Part shown: positions 1-5,141 of the stretch, piece by piece | Numbering within the stretch: position 1 is the stretch's first letter | Layout: the number at the start of each line of letters is the position of its first letter | Source of the DNA: Sulfurimonas sp. | GTDB lineage: Bacteria > Campylobacterota > Campylobacteria > Campylobacterales > Sulfurimonadaceae | Reading direction: 5' to 3' | DNA length: 5,141 nt | Assembly (NCBI GenBank): GCA_024762745.1 | Contig: JANTGV010000105.1 | Location: 1 to 5,141 of the forward strand | Made by a program: the position numbers and the translations under genes | Notes under the pieces: generated by a model | The model's input: only the letters and a program-made list of their open reading frames with translations | Told to the model about the DNA's origin: nothing | Database searches by the model: none

Positions 1-729
1 GATTTAAATAGCATCGTTACAGAGTCCATTCGTTATGATGCTTATGATGAGTTTGACAACTCTTTAACAGCAAAACTTGGTATAAAACAATTTTTAAGCA
101 GTGACTTCTTTATCAGTCTCAACGTTGGCAGTGGTTACAATGTACCAACTATGAGTCAACTTTACAATCCATATTGGGGTAATGAGAGTTTAACACCTGA
201 AAAATCCTTAACTAACGATATTACAATAGGAAATGATACTATATGGGTTACTGGTTTTTATAATGAAGTTACAGACCTTATTGACTACAATTTTACTTCA
301 TATACTTATACGCAGTTCGATGGAAAATCAAAGTTCAAAGGTGTAGAACTAGGCTATCAAGACTATTTCCTCAACTCATTTGGAATAAATGCTATGTACG
401 CCTACGTCAAAACAGAAGATGCAAAAGGAAAGGAGCTTGCTCGTCGTCCTAAAACGCAACTAGACGTTTCCGCTACTTACTATGTCTCTGAGAATTTTGA
501 TTTAGCTGTGAATGCCCAATACATAGGAAAAAGATACGATAGTGCAGACAAACAAGGAGCACAAACAGGTGAGTATACAGTTGCTAATTTTGTTACAAAC
601 GTAAAAGTAAATAACTATATCACCCTTTATGGTAAAATTGACAACATTACAGATGAGTATTACCAAACAGTAGATGGTTACGCTACAGCAGGTCGCAGTC
701 TTTATTTTGGTTTAAACGCTCAATACTAA
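1..729 (+). CDS. btuB: TonB-dependent outer-membrane receptor, BtuB-like (C-terminal part, 5' end outside window)
   Basis: This is the C-terminal 242 residues of a TonB-dependent receptor that would import cobalamin or other corrinoids across the outer membrane using TonB/ExbB/ExbD energy. The frame is open from base 1, so the ATG at 151 is an internal methionine and the true start is upstream. BtuB-type receptors run to about 600 residues, so roughly the last 40% of the barrel is present. The sequence shows alternating aromatic/polar beta strands. A QLYNPYWGN-SLTPEKS segment (window codons about 53-69) resembles the E. coli BtuB 'QLYG..GNP.L.PEKS' region. Near the end, YYQTVDGYATAGR (codons 220-232) resembles the BtuB 'YETVYGYQTAGRE' ending. 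The last residue is Tyr rather than the commoner Phe. The gene lies 9 bases upstream of a BtuF-like gene, which supports corrinoid over siderophore or haem. The plug domain and TonB box cannot be seen. Confidence 0.88.
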   Translation, partial: DLNSIVTESIRYDAYDEFDNSLTAKLGIKQFLSSDFFISLNVGSGYNVPTMSQLYNPYWGNESLTPEKSLTNDITIGNDTIWVTGFYNEVTDLIDYNFTSYTYTQFDGKSKFKGVELGYQDYFLNSFGINAMYAYVKTEDAKGKELARRPKTQLDVSATYYVSENFDLAVNAQYIGKRYDSADKQGAQTGEYTVANFVTNVKVNNYITLYGKIDNITDEYYQTVDGYATAGRSLYFGLNAQY

Positions 730-734
730 AGGAA
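730..734 (+). promoter_or_regulatory. Ribosome binding site for btuF
   Basis: AGGAA lies directly after the receptor stop codon and ends 4 bases before the ATG at 739. It is the clearest Shine-Dalgarno sequence in the window and fixes the btuF start. The signal peptide that begins at this ATG agrees. Confidence 0.7.
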
Positions 735-738
735 AATT

Positions 739-1557
739 ATGAGTACAAAAATTCTTTCATTCATTCTCCTTTTTGTATTCAACCTTCATGCTAATGAGAG
801 AATTATCTCTCTTAGCCCCTCTATCACAGAGATAATTTTTGCTCTTGAAAAAGGTGACAACTTAGTTGCTACAAGTTCTTACTCAATGTATCCAAAAGAA
901 GCACAAAGTTTGCCTGTTATCGGTGGGTATGAGACTCCCCACTTGGAGAAGATACTCTCTCACTCGCCTACTCTTGTTGTGGGACAAAATTTTAATCAAA
1001 AGAGTTTAGAGAGTTTAAAAAAGTTCAATATAAAAACGCTGCAGCTCAACCTCAAAACACTCTCAAGCATTCAAAAATCAATAAACATTTTAGCAGACGA
1101 GATAAACGCAACTTCAAAGGCAGTAAAACTAACAACTGACATAACAAACGCTATAACAAACGCACCAAAGAGCAAAACACCACACTCTGTAATGATAGTC
1201 TTTGGTCTCAGAGAGGATTTAAGAAACGCAACTTATATCGCCGGACACAATATATTTTTTGAAGATATCATAGAGGAGTGTGGTAACACAAATGCTTATA
1301 CTTCCACATCAACTGCCCAACCTGTTCTAAGCTATGAAAACATTATCGCCATCAATCCTGAGCAGATTATCATTCTACACTCACTTGCGACCGAAGCAGA
1401 TGCAGATGTGGAGCGAGCCCTAAAAAACTGGTACGCACTTCCAACAAAGGCAGCGAAGAACAAAAAGATATCCATAATTGATGAGAACTATCTTCACATC
1501 CCTTCTCATAGAGTAGCCCTCACTATCTCAAGGCTTTGCAGGGAGATGAATGATTGA
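739..1557 (+). CDS. btuF: Periplasmic cobalamin-binding protein, BtuF-like
   Basis: This is a 272-residue substrate-binding protein of the TroA-like helical-backbone class (PF01497). It would capture corrinoid released by the receptor and hand it to the BtuC permease. Residues 1-18 form a signal peptide: Lys at 4, a hydrophobic core ILSFILLFVF, and a probable cleavage after LHA. There is no lipobox cysteine, so a soluble periplasmic protein is expected. The mature start RIISLSPSITE (21-31) and SSYSMYP (46-52) closely match E. coli BtuF ('RVITLSPANTE', 'SSYSDYP'). E70 in PHLEKI and E200 in LSYENI sit where the two BtuF glutamates that dock on BtuC arginines are expected. The length is normal for the family. 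It starts 9 bases after the receptor and overlaps the ATPase gene by 8 bases. Siderophore- or haem-binding relatives share the fold, but the local matches and cobD nearby favour cobalamin. Confidence 0.88.
   Translation: MSTKILSFILLFVFNLHANERIISLSPSITEIIFALEKGDNLVATSSYSMYPKEAQSLPVIGGYETPHLEKILSHSPTLVVGQNFNQKSLESLKKFNIKTLQLNLKTLSSIQKSINILADEINATSKAVKLTTDITNAITNAPKSKTPHSVMIVFGLREDLRNATYIAGHNIFFEDIIEECGNTNAYTSTSTAQPVLSYENIIAINPEQIIILHSLATEADADVERALKNWYALPTKAAKNKKISIIDENYLHIPSHRVALTISRLCREMND
1141..1164 (+). repeat. Two tandem copies of a 12-base unit inside btuF
   Basis: ATAACAAACGC occurs twice with a 12-base period, the copies differing only in the twelfth base (T, then A). It encodes ITNA-ITNA in the middle of BtuF, in the region expected to form the long helix between the two lobes. 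It keeps the frame and is probably a small in-frame duplication without functional meaning. Confidence 0.6.
1541..1545 (+). promoter_or_regulatory. Ribosome binding site for btuD inside the end of btuF
   Basis: GGGAG lies within the last btuF codons, 4 bases before the ATG at 1550. It supports the start that makes the two genes overlap by 8 bases. The spacing is slightly short, so translational coupling to btuF probably helps. Confidence 0.5.
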
Positions 1558-2275
1558 GTTAAAAGATCTCAAATGTGCCTTTGATGAGAGAATTGTCTTG
1601 GAGAATCTGTCTCTAAAAATAGAAAATCATCTCAGCATACTCGGAGCAAACGGCTCAGGAAAAAGTACGCTTGCAAAAGCTATCTGCTCTCTAGTTGCGT
1701 TTGACGGAAAAGTAACTATAAATGACAAAGACACCAAAGAGCTATCACTAAACGAAAGAGCAAAGAGCATCTCCTACATTCCTGCAAAACTGGAAATCTA
1801 TGACAGATTTATAACAGTTGAAGAGTTTGTGCTTCTTGGACGATTCCCTCACAAAAAGAGTTTTTTTGACTACTCCCATAAAGATAAAAATATAACTTCA
1901 CAAACGCTAGAGTTTTTAAAAATCGCACATCTAAAAAATAGTAGTGTCAGCTCTCTAAGCTCCGGTGAACAGCAGTTAGCCCTCATCGCTCAAGCACTCA
2001 CTCAGCAGAGTAAAATCATCATCTTTGATGAACCGACAGCGAACCTTGATCCACACAACTCCAAAGTCATTGCCCAACATATCAAAGGCTTAAAAGAGTA
2101 TCATCAAGTGATACTCATAACGCACGACCTGCATCTCGCCTCTTTCATAGAGAGTCCTGTACTTTTCATAAAAGAGAAGAGTGCTCACTACTACGAAAAA
2201 GAGTTTTTTAATGACGCAACACTCAAAGAGCTCTACGGCGTCACATTTGACTCACTGGTTGTGAAATATGATTAG
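1550..2275 (+). CDS. btuD: ABC transporter ATP-binding protein, BtuD-like (FecE/BtuD type)
   Basis: This 241-residue cytoplasmic ATPase would power cobalamin import as a homodimer on a BtuC dimer. Motifs in order are Walker A GANGSGKST (32-40), ABC signature LSSGEQQ (136-142), Walker B IIIFDEPTANLD (156-167) with catalytic E161, and switch histidine H192 in ITHD. TVEEFVLLGRFPH (89-101) is typical of the FecE/HmuV/BtuD importer ATPases after the Q-loop. One oddity is that the Q-loop, usually L-P-Q, reads Y-I-P-A (76-79), so the glutamine that contacts Mg and couples to the permease appears to be alanine. The length is normal. It overlaps btuF by 8 bases and btuC by 8 bases, so the transporter genes are probably translationally coupled. 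Family and importer class are certain; the substrate is inferred from the neighbours. Confidence 0.9.
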   Translation: MIELKDLKCAFDERIVLENLSLKIENHLSILGANGSGKSTLAKAICSLVAFDGKVTINDKDTKELSLNERAKSISYIPAKLEIYDRFITVEEFVLLGRFPHKKSFFDYSHKDKNITSQTLEFLKIAHLKNSSVSSLSSGEQQLALIAQALTQQSKIIIFDEPTANLDPHNSKVIAQHIKGLKEYHQVILITHDLHLASFIESPVLFIKEKSAHYYEKEFFNDATLKELYGVTFDSLVVKYD

Positions 2276-3233
2276 ATTTTTTGTATGGAGTTCTCTTTTA
2301 GCTATTGTACTTCTCTCTCCACTGATTGGTGCTGTAAATCTCGATATTGGTGAGATATTTAAGGCGGAATCCTTAGCCTCGACTATCTTTTTTGACCTAC
2401 GTCTCCCTCGAGTTCTGTTCGTGTTTTTTGCAGGAGTCATTCTAGCACTCAGCGGTCTGCTTTTTCAGACACTCTTTAGAAACGCACTTATGACACCTTA
2501 CACTTTAGGTATCTCAAGCGGTGCTGTTTTAGGAGCTGGTATCGCTATAAAACTAGGACTTGGAACTCTATTTTTTGGTATCGCTGCCATCAGTATATTT
2601 GGTTTTTTAGGGGCTATGTTTACGGTATTTCTGCTCATCTACCTCTCCAAGTTTTTACGCTCGGGACAGCATCAGTCTCTTCTACTTTTAGGAATCGCTC
2701 TCTCACTCTTTTACACCTCTGCACTGATGCTCGTGTTTTACCTTGGAGATGCTATGCAAAACGATATGCTCATCCGTTTTACCATGGGTTCACTCTCGGT
2801 TATTGGTTGGCATAACCCTATCATTTTAGGGTTTATTGCCTTTATCCTTTTTCTTGCTATCTATCTTTATAGATTTGAGTTGCAACTGCTGAGTATTTCA
2901 GAGCATCAAGCTTATCTCAAAGGGATAGATACAAAAAAAGTCACACTCACTCTTTTAATAATCTCCTCTTTAGGAATCGGTACGCTTGTAAGTATCAGCG
3001 GTCCTATCGGTTTTATCGGTCTCATAGTGCCTCATATGGTTGCTAAACTCTACCCCGTAACCGTAGGGTTTCGCATACTCAAAACTGCTCTCTTTGGTGG
3101 TTTTTTCTTAGTGCTTTGCGATACAATAACAAGAGGACTACAAACGCAGAGTGAACTCCCAATCGGGATAGTGACTGCTCTTATCGGTGGTCCATTTTTT
3201 ATCTATCTTATCATCACAAAGGCTAGCAGATGA
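2268..3233 (+). CDS. btuC: Cobalamin ABC transporter permease, BtuC-like (FecCD family)
   Basis: This is a 321-residue polytopic inner-membrane permease of the FecCD/BtuC family (PF01032), whose members usually have about ten membrane helices; many hydrophobic stretches are visible. Family signatures are RLPRVL (45-50), FQTLFRNAL--PYTLGISSGA (66-86), GPIGFIGLIVPHM (245-257), LCDTITR (283-289) and ELPIGIVTALIGGP (296-309). These match E. coli BtuC closely ('LRLPRTL', 'GPIGFIGLVIPH', 'ELPIGVVTATLG'). R45 and R48 lie where the BtuC arginines that dock on BtuF glutamates occur, and R289 may be the third. The start ATG sits inside the end of btuD (8-base overlap) with only a weak Shine-Dalgarno sequence, which implies coupling. 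The length is normal. It overlaps the next gene by 4 bases (ATGA). Siderophore permeases look alike, so cobalamin specificity comes mainly from context. Confidence 0.88.
   Translation: MIRFFVWSSLLAIVLLSPLIGAVNLDIGEIFKAESLASTIFFDLRLPRVLFVFFAGVILALSGLLFQTLFRNALMTPYTLGISSGAVLGAGIAIKLGLGTLFFGIAAISIFGFLGAMFTVFLLIYLSKFLRSGQHQSLLLLGIALSLFYTSALMLVFYLGDAMQNDMLIRFTMGSLSVIGWHNPIILGFIAFILFLAIYLYRFELQLLSISEHQAYLKGIDTKKVTLTLLIISSLGIGTLVSISGPIGFIGLIVPHMVAKLYPVTVGFRILKTALFGGFFLVLCDTITRGLQTQSELPIGIVTALIGGPFFIYLIITKASR
3218..3222 (+). promoter_or_regulatory. Ribosome binding site for the Cys-rich gene
   Basis: AAAGG lies in the last codons of btuC, 7 bases before the ATG at 3230. It supports a start that overlaps the btuC stop as ATGA. 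Confidence 0.5.
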
Positions 3234-3655
3234 GTTACACCTCTTGGTTTGAAGAACACGCCCAAAAACATAAAAATATAGTCGATAAGCTCCTAGCAAA
3301 GGCTTACACAAAAGAGCAGATAATTGAGTACTTCGATTTTGAAAATATGGTAAACGCAGAAAAAGATTTCTGTCCTCTCTACAAAGATCATAAAAAGTGT
3401 CACGATATGGAGTCACTAAACTGCTACCTCTGTGCCTGCCCAAACTTCCGTTTTAGTGATGAAGGGATAAAAAAAGTAGAAAAAAACACCCAATACAGCT
3501 TTTGTGACATAGAGTCAAAAGATGGTAGTCAGGGTGTCTACGGAGACAAAATTCATCAAGACTGTTCAAAATGTAGTGTGCCTCACCATAGAAGTTATGT
3601 GGAAAAAAATTTTGACCTTAACTGGAAAAAAGTTATGAGAAACTGTAAAATATAA
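3230..3655 (+). CDS. Cysteine-rich small-domain protein (zf-like family), probable metal binder linked to cobamide synthesis
   Basis: This 141-residue protein has no signal peptide or membrane segment, so it is probably cytoplasmic. Nine cysteines lie at 48, 57, 65, 68, 70, 92, 112, 115 and 139. The order is FCPLY (47-51), KKCH (55-58), NCYLCACPNF (64-73), then DCSKCSVPHH (111-120) followed by a Tyr. This resembles the PF04071 / COG2158 'cysteine-rich small domain' as I recall it (CxxFPCH, NCLFCYCPLY, CSxCxxPH). The clustered Cys and His suggest a zinc or iron site. Residues 1-46 form a Lys/Glu-rich, probably helical extension outside that domain. It overlaps btuC by 4 bases and is followed directly, in frame, by the kinase gene. 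As I recall, family members occur near cobalamin genes, and a similar region is fused to CobD in Methanosarcina. Its molecular role is unknown; helping the kinase or CobD is an inference from position. Confidence 0.75.
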   Translation: MSYTSWFEEHAQKHKNIVDKLLAKAYTKEQIIEYFDFENMVNAEKDFCPLYKDHKKCHDMESLNCYLCACPNFRFSDEGIKKVEKNTQYSFCDIESKDGSQGVYGDKIHQDCSKCSVPHHRSYVEKNFDLNWKKVMRNCKI

Positions 3656-3658
3656 ATG
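3653..3658 (+). other. In-frame stop/start junction (TAA directly followed by ATG)
   Basis: The Cys-rich gene ends in TAA at 3653-3655 and the kinase ATG follows at 3656-3658 in the same reading frame. No convincing Shine-Dalgarno sequence precedes the ATG; the nearest purine run, GAGA at 3637-3640, is 15 bases away. Kinase translation therefore probably relies on terminating ribosomes restarting. One base change in the TAA would fuse the two proteins. Confidence 0.8.
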
Positions 3659-4429
3659 GGCGTCATCACTCCAATCACACTCAAAACGGTTAGAGAGCTA
3701 TTTCCCTCTTATGATATCTCAACCCTTACCCCTACAACTTCTGGTGTAATGGATACGACCTATACAACCCAAGAGTTTATCCTCAAAAAATATGAGCGAA
3801 AGATTGATGTAAACGCAGAAATAAAACTACTCAGCACTCTATCTACATCTCTATCTGTTGGAAGTTATGTTGCTCAAAGTGGAGAGTGGTTTTTATATAA
3901 AAAGTTAAAAGGTTCTGAACCTAAAACCATAAAAAACTACCATATCCAAGCTCTTGCAAGGTTTTTAGCTACATTTCATAAACTAACACAAGGTATGAAA
4001 TGTAATACCATTTTCATCAAGAGCTATGACCTCCAAGAAATACTAAATTTTACAAAGTCCAACTACTACTTTTACTATAAAAAGCTTCAGTTTTTACAGA
4101 ACTACAGACCTAAAAACGATGGTTTTATCCATGGCGATATCTTTAAAGACAACACTGTTTTTGACAAAGATAAAATCGGAGTTTTTGATTTTATAGATGG
4201 AGGATGTGGGGAATTTGTTTTTGATATAGCCGTCTGTTTGATTGCCTTTGATGCAAAAAAACATTCACACTACTTTATAAATCTATTTCTAAACACCTAT
4301 AATCAAAAAGCTCCAAAGAAGATAAAAAAAGAGGAACTCCTAAAGACAATGGAGACAGCCTCTGCGTTTTACGCTCTACTTCGTATAGAGAAGTATAAAA
4401 ATCCAAAAAAAGCCAAAAAGCTCTTATGA
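3656..4429 (+). CDS. APH-family kinase, homoserine kinase type II-like; candidate L-threonine kinase for cobamide linker
   Basis: This 257-residue soluble kinase belongs to the aminoglycoside phosphotransferase / homoserine kinase II fold (PF01636). N-terminal lobe: TTSGVMDTTY (27-36) replaces the nucleotide loop, FILKKYE (41-47) offers the ATP-binding lysine (K44), and E55 may pair with it. Catalytic loop: HGDIFKDN (159-166) with base D161 and metal ligand N166. Metal-binding DFG equivalent: VFDF (176-179) with D178. The stretch from G175 to D199 resembles ThrB type II ('GxxDFYFACxxxxxYDLAICLNAW'), which phosphorylates a hydroxy amino acid. At 257 residues it is shorter than ThrB II (about 310-320), although it ends in a normal stop. 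It overlaps cobD by 4 bases. Making L-threonine-O-3-phosphate for CobD is therefore the best guess. Serine, ethanolamine or homoserine are other possible substrates. The fold is near certain; the substrate is inferred from the neighbour. Confidence 0.72.
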   Translation: MGVITPITLKTVRELFPSYDISTLTPTTSGVMDTTYTTQEFILKKYERKIDVNAEIKLLSTLSTSLSVGSYVAQSGEWFLYKKLKGSEPKTIKNYHIQALARFLATFHKLTQGMKCNTIFIKSYDLQEILNFTKSNYYFYYKKLQFLQNYRPKNDGFIHGDIFKDNTVFDKDKIGVFDFIDGGCGEFVFDIAVCLIAFDAKKHSHYFINLFLNTYNQKAPKKIKKEELLKTMETASAFYALLRIEKYKNPKKAKKLL

Positions 4430-5141
4430 AACATGGTGCGGGAATCTACAAGATGGCAAAAAATCTTGGATGTAAAAGTGATGATATTATAGATTTTTCT
4501 TCAAACATAAATAGCTACGACTCACTACTAAATATAAGACCAACTCAAGAAATGTTAGTAAAATATGCGGATAGCTCCTACTCTGATCTAAAAAAGAAAA
4601 TAGCTAAGAAAATGCAGATAAAAAAGAGACAGATAGCACTTCACAATGGTGCAACCTCTGCAATCTTTGAACTTATAAAAGGTCTAAAAGAAAAAGAGAT
4701 ATACTTCTATGCTCCACTCTATGGAGAGTATGAAAACGCAGCTAAAAGCGCGCACAAAAAGATACATAAAATTAACCGTTTTAAAGAGCTATACAAAGAG
4801 CCTAAGCGTAACTCAATCGTAGTCTTTGTAAATCCCTCTACCCCAGATGGAACGTTTTATGACTTAGGGAGATTATTTGAACTCTGGAAGCAACAAGAGT
4901 GTACTGTTATCTTAGATGAATCCTTTTTAGAATTTGAAACTCTAAAATCTTTGAGAAACCAAATAAACAACTGCAAAAAACTCTATATAATACAATCTTT
5001 TACAAAATTTTATGCCTGTGCAGGGGTGAGAGTAGGTGCTATTTTCTCTCACAAAGACAATATTAAAAAGCTAAAAACTCCTCTTTGGAACCTCTCCTCA
5101 TTTGATGTAGAGTATTTGAGTAAAAAACTCCAAGATAAAAA
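4426..5141 (+). CDS. cobD: CobD-like L-threonine-O-3-phosphate decarboxylase (N-terminal 238 residues, 3' end outside window)
   Basis: This is a PLP enzyme of the class I/II aminotransferase fold that decarboxylates L-threonine phosphate to (R)-1-aminopropan-2-ol phosphate, the linker of the cobalamin nucleotide loop. The ATG overlaps the kinase stop as ATGA (4426-4429) and the frame stays open to the window end. Visible motifs are KHGAGIY (2-8) and IIDFSSNIN (21-29), matching the start of Salmonella CobD ('HGGN...LLDFSANINP'). HNGATSAIF (73-81) would hold the PLP phosphate. ILDESFLEF (162-170) carries PLP-ring D164. QSFTKFYACAGVRVGA (190-205) carries Schiff-base K194 and R202, almost as in Salmonella ('RSLTKFYAIPGLRLG'). 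The usual NPxNPTG reads NPSTPDG (136-142), so the second Asn is Thr139. CobD is about 360 residues long, so a third is missing. HisC is a relative, but the N-terminal motif and the neighbours favour CobD. Confidence 0.85.
   Translation, partial: MKHGAGIYKMAKNLGCKSDDIIDFSSNINSYDSLLNIRPTQEMLVKYADSSYSDLKKKIAKKMQIKKRQIALHNGATSAIFELIKGLKEKEIYFYAPLYGEYENAAKSAHKKIHKINRFKELYKEPKRNSIVVFVNPSTPDGTFYDLGRLFELWKQQECTVILDESFLEFETLKSLRNQINNCKKLYIIQSFTKFYACAGVRVGAIFSHKDNIKKLKTPLWNLSSFDVEYLSKKLQDK

Noticed and set aside
151..729. Complete 192-residue gene starting at ATG 151
   Set aside because: The same frame is open to base 1 and the upstream codons read as receptor beta strands, so this ATG is an internal methionine of a gene that starts before the window.
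727..741. Terminator or regulatory element between the receptor and btuF
   Set aside because: The gap is only 9 bases and holds a ribosome binding site; there is no room for a hairpin.
2252..2440. Short minus-strand ORF of 62 residues
   Set aside because: It lies opposite the btuD end and btuC start, has no recognisable motif, and is a shadow of well-supported plus-strand genes.
739..3233. Haem or siderophore importer instead of cobalamin
   Set aside because: These families share folds, but the BtuB-type C-terminus, BtuF-type N-terminus, conserved BtuF/BtuC docking residues and downstream cobD all favour corrinoid. Substrate still needs testing.
3138..3443. Minus-strand ORF of 101 residues
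   Set aside because: It overlaps conserved btuC C-terminal motifs and the Cys-rich gene on the other strand and shows no domain, so it is a shadow.
3612..3651. Possible internal promoter before the kinase (TTGACC, then TATGAG 16 bases on; TAAAAT further down)
   Set aside because: The -10 match is poor, TAAAAT is too far from TTGACC, and such hexamers are frequent in AT-rich coding sequence.
3656..4429. Aminoglycoside resistance phosphotransferase
   Set aside because: It shares the fold, but the region after the catalytic loop looks like homoserine kinase II and the gene is embedded in a cobamide operon.
4426..5141. Histidinol-phosphate aminotransferase (HisC) for the last gene
   Set aside because: HisC shares the fold, but the N-terminal HGAGIY/DFSSNIN start and SFTKFYA motif are closer to CobD and the neighbours concern cobamide.

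Overview
The window comes from an AT-rich, gene-dense bacterial chromosome. It holds one continuous plus-strand operon segment with no intergenic space longer than 9 bases. The AAA/ATA/AGA-rich codon use, the tight overlaps and the general look of the proteins suggest a Campylobacterota bacterium, perhaps Sulfurimonas-like. That placement rests on recalled resemblance, not on a search. Both ends are cut inside genes.

Bases 1-3233 form a cobalamin uptake system. In order they encode the C-terminal part of a BtuB-like TonB-dependent outer-membrane receptor, a periplasmic BtuF-like binding protein with a signal peptide, a BtuD-like ABC ATPase, and a BtuC-like FecCD-family permease. The outer-membrane receptor would deliver corrinoid to the binding protein, which docks on the BtuC/BtuD complex for ATP-driven import. 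The binding protein keeps two glutamates and the permease keeps arginines at the positions known to dock in the E. coli complex.

Bases 3230-5141 appear to build or finish a cobamide. They encode a small protein with nine cysteines resembling the 'cysteine-rich small domain' family (Pfam zf-like, COG2158), a 257-residue APH/homoserine-kinase-II-like small-molecule kinase, and the first 238 residues of a CobD-like PLP-dependent L-threonine-O-3-phosphate decarboxylase. CobD needs phosphothreonine to make the (R)-1-aminopropan-2-ol phosphate linker of the nucleotide loop, so a hydroxy-amino-acid kinase overlapping cobD by 4 bases is a strong candidate for its supplier. In Salmonella that role belongs to PduX, a GHMP kinase of an unrelated fold. 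Imported incomplete corrinoids could be completed by these enzymes, so uptake and salvage would be expressed together.

The most interesting part is the trio of Cys-rich protein, kinase and CobD. The first two lie in the same reading frame with a single TAA between them. As I recall, a Methanosarcina CobD carries threonine-kinase activity and a Cys-rich metal-binding C-terminal extension in one chain. This locus may be a split version of the same arrangement, with a different kinase fold. No RNA gene, mobile element, CRISPR array, riboswitch or convincing terminator is visible. The promoter, and any B12 riboswitch, would lie upstream of the window.
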